DNA of 64,000 nt from assembly GCA_947444195.1 (NCBI GenBank), contig CANEZL010000003.1:140118-204117 (forward strand), read 5' to 3'. The position numbers were made by a program, and so were the translations under genes. This stretch comes from Methylobacteriaceae bacterium. GTDB lineage: Bacteria > Pseudomonadota > Alphaproteobacteria > Rhizobiales > Beijerinckiaceae. This document shows positions 26,748 through 36,473 of the stretch, in pieces. Below the pieces are notes generated by a model that saw only the letters and a list, made by a program, of their open reading frames with translations, was not told the DNA's origin and searched no databases. Position 1 is the first letter of the stretch. Every line of letters begins with the position of its first letter.

Positions 26748-26833
26748 GAGAGCCCGCCGCCATTGCCCCGGCCGCCACCTCTCGGCAGCCGTCTAGTAAT
26801 GGCCCGGCAAAAGCCCCGGTTCCGCCGGAACGG

Positions 26834-27709
26834 TCAAGCTTTTCCGTCAAGGGCGGCCCGCACGAGGCGGAAATCCCGCCAGGCGAGGCGCTTCTGGGCC
26901 GGCTGGCGCAGCAGGTAGGCGGGGTGCAGGGTGGCGAGCGCCCGCACCTCGCGGCTCTCCAGGCGATAGGGGTAGAAGCGCCCGCGCGCCTTCAGGATGC
27001 CGTCCTTCGTCGCCGTCAGGGTCTGCGTCGACGGGCTGCCGAGGCAGACGATGAGGTCGGGATCCACGAGCTCGATCTGCCGCTCGATGAAGGGCTTGCA
27101 GACCGAGACCTCCTGGGGCGTCGGGTTGCGGTTGCCCGGCGGGCGCCAGGGCACGATGTTGGCGACGTAGGCCTCGGAGCGGTCGAGCCCGATCGCCTTC
27201 ATCATCCGGTCGAGGAGCTGGCCCGAGCGGCCCATGAAGGGCTTGCCGACCCGGTCCTCGTCGGCCCCCGGCGCCTCGCCCACGAACATCACCCGCGCCT
27301 CCGGGTTCCCGTCCGCGAAGACGAGGTTCTTCGCGGTGAAGCGCAAGGGGCAGCTGTCGAAATCCTTCAGGATCGCCTCGAGCTCGTCGAGGCTCCGGGC
27401 CGCGCGGGCACGGGCGCGGGCGTCGCTCGCCGCCTCGTCGGGCTTGGCCGAGGCCGCCTGTCCGAAGGTGCGCTGCGGCTCGGCCGGGCGGGCCGAGCTC
27501 GGCGGCTCGCGGGCAGGCCGCTCCTGGGCGGGCGGCGCGCGGCGCGGCGCGGGCTGCGCGGCGGCCCGGTGTTCGGCCGCCCGCGGCGGTGCCTCGGGCT
27601 CGCGGAAGCGATCGTGGGGATGCTCGTCGAGGGCGGCGTCCACCCCGGCCTCGCTGTAGAAGTCGAGATAGGCGATCAGGTCGCGCTGCGCGTCGGCGGA
27701 AGGCGTCAT
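26834..27709 (-). CDS. Uracil-DNA glycosylase, family 4-like, atypical iron-sulfur ligands
   Basis: The 291-residue protein has an N-terminal region (1-105) rich in Ala/Pro/Arg and a C-terminal glycosylase domain with motif A GEAPGADEDRVGKPF (about 144-158), the conserved NIVPWRPPGNRNPTP and motif B HPAYLLRQP. The enzyme should excise uracil or related bases in base-excision repair. Family 4 enzymes carry a 4Fe-4S cluster held by four Cys; here the position normally Cys in KCRPP is Trp188 and only Cys120, Cys204 and Cys222 are present in the whole protein. The ATG at 27709 was chosen because upstream codons look non-coding. Confidence 0.9.
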   Translation of the reverse strand: MTPSADAQRDLIAYLDFYSEAGVDAALDEHPHDRFREPEAPPRAAEHRAAAQPAPRRAPPAQERPAREPPSSARPAEPQRTFGQAASAKPDEAASDARARARAARSLDELEAILKDFDSCPLRFTAKNLVFADGNPEARVMFVGEAPGADEDRVGKPFMGRSGQLLDRMMKAIGLDRSEAYVANIVPWRPPGNRNPTPQEVSVCKPFIERQIELVDPDLIVCLGSPSTQTLTATKDGILKARGRFYPYRLESREVRALATLHPAYLLRQPAQKRLAWRDFRLVRAALDGKA

Positions 27710-27913
27710 GGCGGGGATGTGGGGTCTCACAAGCCTGTGGACAACGCGCCCCGGGCGCCCGCGTGCCGGGCCGCGACGACGCGACCTGCCTGCCAAGCGC
27801 GGCTTGCCATCCTACCTTGGAATGGGTTCAGAGCGAGCACGAGAGGGCCGAGACGGGTCCCGCGGCGGCGACCGCCGCGGAAAAAGGCCCCCGGACAGGC
27901 AGGAGACACGAGA

Positions 27914-29587
27914 ATGGCGCTACCCGAACGCGAGGGCATGGATTTCGACGTGGTGATCGTCGGCGCGGGGCCGGCGGGGCTCGCCGCGGCGATCCGCCTG
28001 AAGCAGCGTGCGGCGGAAGGCGGCGAGGAGATCAGCGTCGTCGTGGTCGAGAAGGGCTCGGAAGTCGGCGCCCACATCCTCTCGGGCGCGGTCATCGACC
28101 CCTCCGGCCTCGACACCCTCGTCCCCGAATGGCGCGACGACCCCGAGCGCCCGCTCAAGACCGCGGTCGAGCGCGACGAGTTCATGTTCCTGACGAAGAA
28201 CAGCGGCGTCACCCTGCCGAACCTGTTCTTCCCGCGTCTCATGTCGAACCACGGCAACTTCGTCGGCTCGCTCTCGAACGTGACGAAGTATCTGGGCGCC
28301 CGGGCCGAGGCGCTCGGCGTGGAGATCTATCCGGGCTTTCCCGCCTCCGAGGTGCTCCACGACGCGCGCGGCGCGGTGATCGGCGTCGCCACGGGCGATC
28401 TCGGCATCGGCCGATCCGGCGACCCGCGGGACGACTACACCCGCGGCATGGAGTTGCGCGGCAAGTACACGGTCTTCGGCGAGGGCGCGCGCGGCTCGCT
28501 CACCAAGACGCTGATCGACCGGTTCGAGCTCAACGCCCACAGCGACCACCAGAAATACGGGATCGGCGTGAAGGAGCTCTGGCAGCTCGCGCCGGGCAGG
28601 TTCGAGCCCGGCCTCGTCCAGCACACGATGGGCTGGCCCCTTCCCAACAAGACCGGCGGCGGCTCCTGGCTCTACCATTTCGACGACCACCTGCTCTCGG
28701 TCGGCTTCGTCACGCACCTGAACTACGAGAACCCGACCCTGTCGCCGTTCGAGGAGTTCCAGCGCTTCAAGACCCATCCGATGATCGCCGAGACCTTCGA
28801 GGGGGCCAAGCGCATCGGCTACGGCGCCCGCGCCATCATGGAGGGCGGCTGGCAATCGGTGCCCAAGCTCGTCTTCCCCGGCGGCTGCCTCGTGGGCGAT
28901 TCCGCCGGCTTCGTGAACGTGCCGCGCATCAAGGGCTCGCACAACGCGGTGCTCTCCGGCATCCAGGCCGCCGACGCGATCAGCGACGCGCTGCGGGCCG
29001 GGCGCCACGGCGACGAGCTCACCGCCTACGACCGGGGCTGGCGCCACAGCCCGATCGGCGACGACCTGAAGGCGGTGCGCAACGTCAAGCCGCTCTGGTC
29101 GCGATACGGCACGCTGGTGGGCGTCGGGCTCGGCGGCCTCGACATGTGGTCGAACACGATCCTCAACGCCTCGCCCTTCGGCACGCTGGGGCACGGCAAG
29201 CCGGACCATGCCTGCCTGAAGCCGCTCTCGGAGGTGACGCCGATCGTCTACCCGAAGCCGGACGGCAAGCTGACCTTCGACCGGCTCTCCTCGGTCTACC
29301 TCTCGAACACCAACCACGAGGAGGACCAGCCGCCCCACTTGCATGTGAAGGATCCGGCCCTGCAGAAGACCTCCGAGCACGACGTGTTCGGCGGTCCCTC
29401 CGCGCGCTACTGCCCCGCGGGCGTCTACGAGTGGGTGGAGGACGCGGCGGCGCAAGGCGGCGTGCGCTACCAGATCAACGCGCAGAATTGCGTCCACTGC
29501 AAGACCTGCGACATCAAGGACCCGAACCAGAACATCAACTGGGTCACCCCGGAGGGGCCGGGCGGGCCGAACTACCCGAACATGTGA
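27914..29587 (+). CDS. Electron transfer flavoprotein-ubiquinone oxidoreductase
   Basis: ETF-QO passes electrons from reduced ETF, fed by acyl-CoA and other dehydrogenases, to ubiquinone at the inner membrane. The 557-residue product has the FAD-binding VVIVGAGPAGLAAAIRL (residues 12-28), the GAHILSGAVIDP segment, the quinone-site region around GGWQSVPKLVFPGG, and a C-terminal 4Fe-4S ferredoxin-like domain with Cys500, Cys526, Cys529 and Cys532 (NCVHCKTCDIKDP). AGGAG precedes the ATG at 27914 by nine bases. A strong terminator follows, so it is probably transcribed alone. Confidence 0.95.
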   Translation: MALPEREGMDFDVVIVGAGPAGLAAAIRLKQRAAEGGEEISVVVVEKGSEVGAHILSGAVIDPSGLDTLVPEWRDDPERPLKTAVERDEFMFLTKNSGVTLPNLFFPRLMSNHGNFVGSLSNVTKYLGARAEALGVEIYPGFPASEVLHDARGAVIGVATGDLGIGRSGDPRDDYTRGMELRGKYTVFGEGARGSLTKTLIDRFELNAHSDHQKYGIGVKELWQLAPGRFEPGLVQHTMGWPLPNKTGGGSWLYHFDDHLLSVGFVTHLNYENPTLSPFEEFQRFKTHPMIAETFEGAKRIGYGARAIMEGGWQSVPKLVFPGGCLVGDSAGFVNVPRIKGSHNAVLSGIQAADAISDALRAGRHGDELTAYDRGWRHSPIGDDLKAVRNVKPLWSRYGTLVGVGLGGLDMWSNTILNASPFGTLGHGKPDHACLKPLSEVTPIVYPKPDGKLTFDRLSSVYLSNTNHEEDQPPHLHVKDPALQKTSEHDVFGGPSARYCPAGVYEWVEDAAAQGGVRYQINAQNCVHCKTCDIKDPNQNINWVTPEGPGGPNYPNM

Positions 29588-29595
29588 GGCGGGCG

Positions 29596-29621
29596 GGCGC
29601 GGCGGGCCGCTCCGCCGCGCC
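29596..29621 (+). terminator. Strong hairpin after ETF-QO gene
   Basis: A perfect 10 bp GC-only stem GGCGCGGCGG / CCGCCGCGCC with a six-base loop begins eight bases after the stop codon and is followed by ATCCTTTCG. Confidence 0.75.
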
Positions 29622-29724
29622 ATCCTTTCGCCTTGCGGCCGTGGCGGGAAGGGTCCACTGTCCCGCCCGTTCTGGCACACGGCCTCGCGGACGTGGCGCC
29701 CGTGGAGTCGCGAGCCTTACACGC

Positions 29725-31584
29725 ATGTTCGATAGACGCGCCCGCCGTACCGTCCCGGTCCTCGCCCTCCTCCTCGCCGGCATCGCGCCCGTCGCCCACG
29801 CGGCCCAGCCGAAGGAGTCGAGCCCGGTCACCGAGTACGAGCCCGCGGATTCCCTCGAAGGCAACTTCCTGGCCGCCTATATCGCGGGCGCGGCCCGCGA
29901 CACGGCCGCGGCGGCGACCTTCTACCGCGAGGCGGTGAAGGCGGATCCGCGCAACGCGGAACTGCTCGAGCGCGCCTTCATCTCGCTGCTCGCCGACGGC
30001 GCCCTGCCCGACGCCTTCCGCGCCGCCGAGCGCATGACCGCGCGCGACGGGGCCAACGGGCTCGCCAACCTCGCGCTCGGCGTCCGCCAGATCAAGGCGG
30101 GCCAGTGGTCCGCCGCCCGCCAGAACTTCGCCCGCAGCGGCCGGGGTGCGGCCGCCGACCTCACCGCCACCCTGCTCACCGCCTGGGCCTTCGCGGGCGC
30201 CGGCGACGGCAAGAAGGCGCTGGAGACGGTGGGGCGCCTGCGCGGCGAGCGCTACTACAACACCTTCCGCGACTACCATGCCGGCCTCATCGCCTCCGTG
30301 GTCGGCGACCAGGCCGAGGCGGAGCGCCGGCTGAAGGCGGCCTACGAGGCCGACCGCAACACCCTGCGCGTGGTGGACGCCTATGCGCGGCAGCAGGCCG
30401 GCATGGGCCGCACGGACGTGGCGATCCAGGTCTACAGCGACTTCGAGACGCTGATGCCGCGCCATCCCATCGTGCGCGACGCCCTGGACAAGCTGCGCAA
30501 CGGCAAGCCCCTCGGCCGCATCGTCGGCAACGCGCAGGAGGGGGCCGGCGAGGTGCTCTACGGCCTCGGCTCCGCCGGGTCGACGCAGGGGGACGAGTTG
30601 CCCGCCGTCATCTACCTGCGGCTCGCCCTCTATCTCGCCCCCGAGCACGGCCTCGCCCGCCTGACGCTCGCCGACCTCCTCGACCGGATGAAGCAGCCCG
30701 AGCGCGCCAACGAGACCTACGCGCAGATCCCGGCGAGCTCGCCCCTGAAGCTCAACGCCGACATCCAGATCGGGCTCAACCTCGAGCAGATGGGCAAGGG
30801 CGAGGAGGCGCTCGCCCATCTCGACGCGGCGATGAAGGCGCATCCCGACGACATCGACGTGATCACCGCGCTGGGCAACGTGCAGCGCTCGCGCAAGAAG
30901 TACCTGGAGGCCGCCGAGACCTACACCCGCGCCATCGGCCTCATCGGCGACCGGCCGATCCAGAACTACTGGACGACCTTCTACTTCCGCGGCACGGCCT
31001 ACGAGCGCGCCAAGCAGTGGCCAAAGGCCGAGGCCGACCTGAAGAAGGCCCTCGAACTGGTGCCGGCCAACCAGCCCGCCGCTAAGGCGCAGGTGCTGAA
31101 CTACCTCGGCTATTCCTGGGTCGACCAGAAGATCAACATCGACGAGGCCTTCAAGCTCCTCAAGCAGGCGGCCGATCTCAGCCCGCGCGACGGCATGATC
31201 ATCGACAGCCTGGGGTGGGCCTATTACCGCCTCGGCCGCTGGGACGACGCCGTGCGCGAGCTGGAGAAGGCGGTCGAGCTGAAGCCGGGCGATCCCACCA
31301 TCAACGACCATCTCGGGGACGCCTACTGGCGCGCGGGCCGGCGCCTGGAGGGCAAGTTCCAGTGGCAGCACGCCAAGGACCTGAACCCCGAGCCGGACGA
31401 CCTCGTGCAGATCAACGAGAAGCTGAAATCGGGCCTGCCGGACACCGAGAAGCCGACCGCGACCGCCGAGAACCCGCCGGCCCCGGTGGCCGCGCCCCAC
31501 AACGCGCAGAACCCCGAACTGCCGAAGGGGGCCCCGCAGCCGAACGAGCCCCCGGGCGCCGCCGACAAGAAGAGCGGCGGCTAG
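29725..31584 (+). CDS. Exported tetratricopeptide-repeat protein
   Basis: This 619-residue protein has a signal peptide (VPVLALLLAGIAPVAHA, cleavage near residue 26) and then an almost continuous array of TPR-like helical pairs from about residue 45 to 560; clear repeats include LNYLGYSWVDQKINIDEAF, DSLGWAYYRLGRWDDAVREL and DHLGDAYWRAGRRLEGKFQW. A Pro/Ala/Asn-rich disordered tail ends the protein. Such periplasmic or outer-membrane-associated TPR proteins usually scaffold envelope complexes. It lies upstream of ispE, a common alphaproteobacterial order. The ATG at 29725 follows GGAG about 18 bases upstream, so the start is less certain than the reading frame. Confidence 0.88.
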   Translation: MFDRRARRTVPVLALLLAGIAPVAHAAQPKESSPVTEYEPADSLEGNFLAAYIAGAARDTAAAATFYREAVKADPRNAELLERAFISLLADGALPDAFRAAERMTARDGANGLANLALGVRQIKAGQWSAARQNFARSGRGAAADLTATLLTAWAFAGAGDGKKALETVGRLRGERYYNTFRDYHAGLIASVVGDQAEAERRLKAAYEADRNTLRVVDAYARQQAGMGRTDVAIQVYSDFETLMPRHPIVRDALDKLRNGKPLGRIVGNAQEGAGEVLYGLGSAGSTQGDELPAVIYLRLALYLAPEHGLARLTLADLLDRMKQPERANETYAQIPASSPLKLNADIQIGLNLEQMGKGEEALAHLDAAMKAHPDDIDVITALGNVQRSRKKYLEAAETYTRAIGLIGDRPIQNYWTTFYFRGTAYERAKQWPKAEADLKKALELVPANQPAAKAQVLNYLGYSWVDQKINIDEAFKLLKQAADLSPRDGMIIDSLGWAYYRLGRWDDAVRELEKAVELKPGDPTINDHLGDAYWRAGRRLEGKFQWQHAKDLNPEPDDLVQINEKLKSGLPDTEKPTATAENPPAPVAAPHNAQNPELPKGAPQPNEPPGAADKKSGG

Positions 31585-31784
31585 GGCATCTCTCAGCGGA
31601 TCGGAGAATCCGGGACGATGCTCCAGCGACGGGGGCGACGCCTTGCCCCCGGGCGGGACGCCCCTTATGGCCTGATCCCGCCCCGGGGGCCGGAGCGTGC
31701 TCTCCCCTCGCGTGAGGGCGCGCCCTCGCGCGGCGTCGTCGCGCGAGGATTCCGCCCCCCCCTCGTGCCTCAGCCGGAGCGCCC

Positions 31785-32660
31785 GTGTCCCCGCTCACCA
31801 CCCGCGCGCCCGCGAAGATCAACCTGACCCTGCACGTCCTTGGCCGCCGCCCCGAGGACGGCTACCACGTCCTCGAGAGCCTCGTGGCCTTCGCCGGCGC
31901 GGCCGATCTGCTCGCGCTCACGCCCGCCTCCGATCTCGGCATCGCGGTGAGCGGGCCCACCGCCGGCCCGGCCGGCCCCGACGCGGACAACCTCGTGCTG
32001 CGGGCGGCCCGCCACCTCGCCTCGCGGGTGCCCGGCCTGCGCGTGGGGCGGTTCCATCTCGTCAAGCGCCTGCCCGTGGCGGCGGGCATCGGCGGCGGCT
32101 CCTCCGACGCGGCGGCGGCGCTGCGCCTGCTCGCGCGCCTCAACGACATCGCCCCCGACGCGGAGCCCGTCCGGGCCGCCGCCCGCGCCACCGGGGCCGA
32201 CGTGCCCGTCTGCCTCGATCCGCGGGCCCGCATGATGCGGGGCGCCGGCGAGGCGGTGGGCGCGGCTTTGGGCATGGCGCCCCTGCCGGCCGTGCTGATC
32301 AACCCGGCCGTGCCGGTCCCCACCGCGCCGGTCTTCAAGGCGCTCGGCCTTCAGGTGGGCGACAACCTCGCGGGCGCGCCGCATCCCGCGATCGCGGAAG
32401 GCCTCGACGCCGAGGGCATCGGCGCGGCGATCGGGCCCGCGCGCAACGATCTCGAAGCCCCGGCCCTCACCGTGGCGCCGGCGATCGGGGACGCCCTGGC
32501 GGCCCTGCGCGGGCAGCCGGGCTGCCGCCTCGCCCGCATGTCCGGCTCGGGCGCCACGGTGTTCGCCCTCTTTGGCGACCGCCACGCCGCCTCGGCCGCG
32601 GCGCGCCGCCTGCGCGCCGCCAATCCCCGCTGGTGGGTCGTCCCGACCCTGCTGCGCTGA
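31785..32660 (+). CDS. ispE: 4-(cytidine 5'-diphospho)-2-C-methyl-D-erythritol kinase
   Basis: IspE phosphorylates CDP-methylerythritol at the 2-hydroxyl, the fourth step of the methylerythritol-phosphate isoprenoid pathway. The 291-residue GHMP kinase shows [20 protein letters not shown] at the N-terminus, the ATP-binding loop [18 protein letters not shown] (about 97-114), GADVPVCL and the C-terminal [12 protein letters not shown]. The GTG at 31785 is chosen because the family begins just before PAKINL. It shares direction with the TPR gene, 200 bp downstream of it. Confidence 0.94.
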   Translation: MSPLTTRAPAKINLTLHVLGRRPEDGYHVLESLVAFAGAADLLALTPASDLGIAVSGPTAGPAGPDADNLVLRAARHLASRVPGLRVGRFHLVKRLPVAAGIGGGSSDAAAALRLLARLNDIAPDAEPVRAAARATGADVPVCLDPRARMMRGAGEAVGAALGMAPLPAVLINPAVPVPTAPVFKALGLQVGDNLAGAPHPAIAEGLDAEGIGAAIGPARNDLEAPALTVAPAIGDALAALRGQPGCRLARMSGSGATVFALFGDRHAASAAARRLRAANPRWWVVPTLLR

Positions 32661-32670
32661 CGCGCGGTGA

Positions 32671-33816
32671 TCAGCCGTAGGAGGGCCTGACGGGCCCCTG
32701 CGCGCCCACATCCTCCCGAGCCTCCGGCTCGGCGACGGCCTCGGCCCGGCGCCCGCGCACCGCGTCGCGGATCCGGTCGACCGTCGGATCGATCGCCGCC
32801 TGGAGCAGGCAGGACACGGCCACGCTCACCGCGATGCCGCCGACGAAGGCGCCGTAGGAGTAGCCCGGCACCAGGGACAGGGTGAGCACCTCCACGACCG
32901 GGTGGAACACGTAGAGGGGGTAGGTGATCCGGCCCAGGGCCTCGTCCATCGTGCGGAAGCGCGTCGTCGTGCTCTCGGCGAGCCAGATGATCAGCGCGAC
33001 GAGGGCGACGAGCAGAGTGAATTCGAGCCAGGCCCCGCTCTCCGTGCCGGGCGGACGGGCGTGGATCGAGTAGACCACGAACTGGGCCGACACGGCCGCG
33101 AAGGCCACGAACGACATCAGGATGGCGCCGCGGCTGCGCGAGCGGATCAGGAAGTACAGGGCCGAGCCGAACACGAAGTACGGCGCCAGCGAGATCATGG
33201 CCGGCAGCCGGCCGGCCATGGAGAGGAACCAGAGCGGGCAGAGGATCGCCGCGATGAGGCAGAGCACCCCCGACAGGGTGCGCCGGTCGAACACCCGCCC
33301 GGAATACCGCTCCAGCCAGAGGGCCACCGCGAAGAAGAGATAGAACATCATCTCCACGCGGATCGCCCAGGCGATGCCGATGAAGTCGAAATCCATCATC
33401 TGGTTCGTGAGGGGAACGAAGCCGAACAGGTTGGCGAGGAGGTTCTGCGCGTCGAAGGCGTGGCCGCCGGCGAAGTCCGCCGAGCGGGTGATGCGCAGGG
33501 ACCCGGTCGCGTAGAAGATGGAGCAGACCGCGATCATCGCGCAGAGGGCCAGCAGGTAGTGCGGCACGATGCGCAGGAGCCGGTTCTCGATGAAGCCGAC
33601 CGGGCGCTGGCGGTAGAAATGGTACACCGCCTCGGTGATGACGAAGCCGGACATCACGAAGAAGGCCAGCACCGCCACGTAGCCGAAGGCGAAGGGCTTG
33701 GTCAGCGCCGCCACCGCCTCCGGCGCCACATCGGCGCAGAAGTGCTTCAGCAGGACGAGGAAGGCGAGGAAGAAGCGGAAGGCACCGAAGGGCCGGTAGA
33801 CCAAGCGGTCAGCCAT
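32671..33816 (-). CDS. Acyltransferase 3 family membrane protein
   Basis: The 381-residue protein has about ten membrane helices and the acyltransferase-3 hallmarks: an N-terminal FRFFLAFLVLLKHF with the catalytic-type His, FFVMSGFVITEAV, and RLLRIVPHYLLAL with the RxxR-like motif. These enzymes O-acylate extracytoplasmic sugars, such as exopolysaccharide, lipopolysaccharide or Nod factor. No glycan gene cluster adjoins, so the target is open. A hydrophilic tail of about 35 residues (Ala/Glu/Arg-rich) ends the protein. GGAG precedes the ATG by seven bases. It is convergent with ispE. Confidence 0.88.
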   Translation of the reverse strand: MADRLVYRPFGAFRFFLAFLVLLKHFCADVAPEAVAALTKPFAFGYVAVLAFFVMSGFVITEAVYHFYRQRPVGFIENRLLRIVPHYLLALCAMIAVCSIFYATGSLRITRSADFAGGHAFDAQNLLANLFGFVPLTNQMMDFDFIGIAWAIRVEMMFYLFFAVALWLERYSGRVFDRRTLSGVLCLIAAILCPLWFLSMAGRLPAMISLAPYFVFGSALYFLIRSRSRGAILMSFVAFAAVSAQFVVYSIHARPPGTESGAWLEFTLLVALVALIIWLAESTTTRFRTMDEALGRITYPLYVFHPVVEVLTLSLVPGYSYGAFVGGIAVSVAVSCLLQAAIDPTVDRIRDAVRGRRAEAVAEPEAREDVGAQGPVRPSYG

Positions 33817-34163
33817 CGAAGGTCTCCGTGCAACGATCGGGCAAGCACCATTTACAACCTTCGATAGAAAGCTGTGCGATATTTACCATTTAGTGTCGCC
33901 TCCGCAGGGCGACATCGCGGAGAACTACGGTGATTCGCAGCCTTTCAGGCCGGTAAGCTTGGCTGTTCTGAGGCTGCGATTCCGGTCCGGGGATGCTCTC
34001 GGGGCTCGACCGAGCGCGGGCGGGCATGGCTCGGCTGAAGATCCGAAAATCCCCCGCGGAAGCGCGGGCGCCCCGATCGCCCGCGGCGGAGCGCCCGCGT
34101 CCCCGGTCACCGCTCTGCGGAGAGGACGACGCGGTCGCCTTCATCCTTCCCGCGCACGGTCGA
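33817..34163. other. Intergenic region with AT-rich leader of the acyltransferase gene
   Basis: This 347 bp interval lies upstream of the acyltransferase start and downstream of the drug exporter. Bases 33838-33900 are AT-rich for this genome and are the probable promoter. An 8 bp inverted repeat, ATCGAAGG at 33815-33822 and CCTTCGAT at 33858-33865, brackets the leader, one arm overlapping the start codon. The rest is GC-rich with no gene recognised. Confidence 0.4.
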
Positions 34164-35651
34164 TCACGCGCGATCCTGGTCCTCGCGCCGCTGCCCGGGC
34201 GAATCCAGGAGCGGGCGCTCCTCCACGAGGCTCAGGCAGCCGAGGGCCAGGGCGAGGCCGAGGCAGGCGGCGAGGAAGACGAGCCGGAAGGTCTCGCCGA
34301 GTTGGCCCGCATCGGCGCCGCGGATCAGCGCGGCCATGTCGTGCGCCGCGCCGTCCCCGCCCGCGCCGCCGAGCACCAGCGTCCCGAAGATCGCGACGAT
34401 GAGGGCGCCGCCGAGGGAGCGGAAGAAATTCATCGAGGCGGTGGCGATGCCGAGCTGCTGGGGCGCGACCGCGTTCTGGACCACGATGGTCGAGAGCGGC
34501 AGCACGGTGCCGATGCCGATGGAGAGCAGCACGAACAGGATCTCGATGAGCCAGAGCGGAAGCCCGGGGCCCGAGAAGGCGAGCAGGCCGCAGGCGCCGA
34601 TGCTCAACGCCAGCAGCGCGAGGGGCAGGCGCTTGTAGTGCCGGAAATAGACCATCGAGCGGCCCGAGAGGGTGGCGCCCACCACCGTCCCGACCATCAG
34701 CGGCACCATCGCGAGGCCCGAGCGGCTGGGATCGAGCCCGACGACGCCCTCGAGGAAGATCGGCACGTAGATGCTGAGCCCGATCAGGGTGCCCATGGCG
34801 AAGCAGGCGGCGAGCGTCGCGCTGGCGACCACGCGGTCGCGCAGCACGCTCAGGGGGATCAGCGGCTCGTCCGCGCTGGCGAGGCGGGCGACGAAGGCCG
34901 CCCCGCCGAGGATGCCGAAGGCGGCGAGCCCGAGCACGGGAGCCGAGTCCCAGGGGTAGCGGACGCCGCCCCAGCTCAACGCCAGCATCAGGCCGGTCGA
35001 GCTCACCACGAGGAGCGCCGCGCCCGGATAGTCGACGCTGCGCCGCCGCTCGTTGCGCGGCAGCAGCCTGAGCTTGTCGTTGGTGAGGATGAAGGCGAGC
35101 AGCCCGATCGGCAGGTTGATCCAGAAGATCGCCGACCAGTGCAGGTGCTGGGCGAAGAAGCCGCCGAGCAGGGGACCGGCCAGGGAGGACAGGGCGAAGA
35201 CGCCCGCGATGTAGACCTGATAGCGCGCCCGCTCCTTGGGCGAGAGGATGTCGGCGAGGATGGTCTGCGCCAGGGCGATCAGGCCGCCGCCGCCGATGCC
35301 CTGGAGGCCGCGGGCGAGGGCCAGCGCGATCATGGTCGGGGCCAGGGCGCAGAGGAGCGAGCCGAGGCTGAAGACCGCGATGGCGATCAGCAGCATGATC
35401 CGCCGGCCGTGGATGTCGGAGAGCTTGCCGTAGAGGGGCGTGACCGCGGTGGAGGCGAGGAGATAGGCCGTCACGATCCAGGGCAGGTTGGCGGCATCGC
35501 CGAGTTCGAGCCCGATCGTCGGCATGGCGGTGGCCACGATGGTCTGGTCGAGGGCCGCGAGCAGCATCGCGGCGACGAGGCCGATGATGATCGAGCGGAT
35601 CTGGTCCGGGCTCAGGCGCGGTCGCGCGTCGGCGCGATGGGGTGCGTTCAA
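34164..35651 (-). CDS. MFS drug exporter, DHA2 (EmrB/QacA-type)
   Basis: This 495-residue transporter has 14 predicted helices. TM1 holds AALDQTIVATAMPTI (motif D1), the TM2-3 loop has GKLSDIHGRRIMLLIAI (motif A), TM4 has ARGLQGIGGGGLIALAQTIL, and motif C is LAGPLLGGFF. Proton-driven export of amphipathic drugs is the expected role; unlike the emrAB pair at 8.9-11.8 kb, no adaptor gene adjoins. The start is taken as TTG at 35651 with GAGG nine bases upstream, because longer starts run into the divergent methyltransferase gene; this start is moderately certain. Confidence 0.88.
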   Translation of the reverse strand: MNAPHRADARPRLSPDQIRSIIIGLVAAMLLAALDQTIVATAMPTIGLELGDAANLPWIVTAYLLASTAVTPLYGKLSDIHGRRIMLLIAIAVFSLGSLLCALAPTMIALALARGLQGIGGGGLIALAQTILADILSPKERARYQVYIAGVFALSSLAGPLLGGFFAQHLHWSAIFWINLPIGLLAFILTNDKLRLLPRNERRRSVDYPGAALLVVSSTGLMLALSWGGVRYPWDSAPVLGLAAFGILGGAAFVARLASADEPLIPLSVLRDRVVASATLAACFAMGTLIGLSIYVPIFLEGVVGLDPSRSGLAMVPLMVGTVVGATLSGRSMVYFRHYKRLPLALLALSIGACGLLAFSGPGLPLWLIEILFVLLSIGIGTVLPLSTIVVQNAVAPQQLGIATASMNFFRSLGGALIVAIFGTLVLGGAGGDGAAHDMAALIRGADAGQLGETFRLVFLAACLGLALALGCLSLVEERPLLDSPGQRREDQDRA

Positions 35652-35832
35652 GACGGATGGCCTCGGGCGAGGAAGGGGCGCGTCGAAGCCGGTCCCGGCC
35701 GCGGACCGAGGCGGGGGCCGTGAGGCTCCGATCGGACCAGACAGGGCTTGATTGGGGCGAGAGGGAGGCGCACGGACGGATCGCACCGTCACTCCGCGGG
35801 TCCCGCGCGGGCGGGCTTGCGGGAGATGCACC

Positions 35833-36456
35833 TTGAGCGGCGAGCGAGCCAGCGACGAGGCCCTGTTCGCGCCGGCCGCGGCCCGCAACGGGGCGGTCAT
35901 TCTCGACGTCCTGCGGGACGTCCTGCCGGGCGGCGGTCAGGTCCTGGAGGTGGCGAGCGGATCGGGCGAGCACGCGGTGCGCTTCGCCGGGGCGCTGCCG
36001 CACCTGTGCTGGCAGCCGAGCGATCCGGACCGCAGGGCCCTCGGCAGCATCGCCGCCCATGCCCGCGGGGCGGGCCTGCCGAACCTCCTCGCGCCGGTGG
36101 AGCTCGACGCGCGCGCGCGGGTCTGGCCGGTGACGCGGGCCGACGCCGTCGTGTGCATCAACATGGTCCACATCGCGCCCTGGGCGGCGACCGCGGGGCT
36201 CATGGCGGGCGCCGGCCGGCTGCTTCCCGATGGCGGACCGCTCTATCTCTACGGCCCGTTCCGGATCGACGGCGCCCACACCGCCCCGAGCAACGCGCAG
36301 TTCGACGAGGGCCTGCGGGCCCGCGATCCGGGTTGGGGCGTGCGCGACCTCGAAGCCGTGATCGCCGCCGCCGCCGAGCACGGCCTGGCCCTGGCCGAGC
36401 GGATCGCCATGCCGGCCAACAACCTCAGCGTCGTCTTTCGCAAGTCCGGCGCCTGA
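35833..36456 (+). CDS. DUF938-family SAM-dependent methyltransferase-like protein
   Basis: The 207-residue protein matches the DUF938 family: FAPAAARNGAVILDVL at the N-terminus, the SAM-binding loop VLEVASGSGEHAVRFA (about residues 38-53), WQPSDPD, and VCINMVHIAPW followed by YLYGPFRIDGAHTAPSNAQFD. The substrate is unknown. The start is TTG at 35833 with GGGAG seven bases upstream; no in-frame ATG gives the family start. It is divergent from the drug exporter. Confidence 0.87.
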   Translation: MSGERASDEALFAPAAARNGAVILDVLRDVLPGGGQVLEVASGSGEHAVRFAGALPHLCWQPSDPDRRALGSIAAHARGAGLPNLLAPVELDARARVWPVTRADAVVCINMVHIAPWAATAGLMAGAGRLLPDGGPLYLYGPFRIDGAHTAPSNAQFDEGLRARDPGWGVRDLEAVIAAAAEHGLALAERIAMPANNLSVVFRKSGA

Positions 36457-36473
36457 TCCCGGATCGCCGGGCC

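Noticed and set aside
29572..31500. A 642-codon minus-strand open frame
   Set aside because: It is the mirror of the TPR-protein gene, which has a signal peptide and clear repeats; the antisense translation has no recognisable feature.
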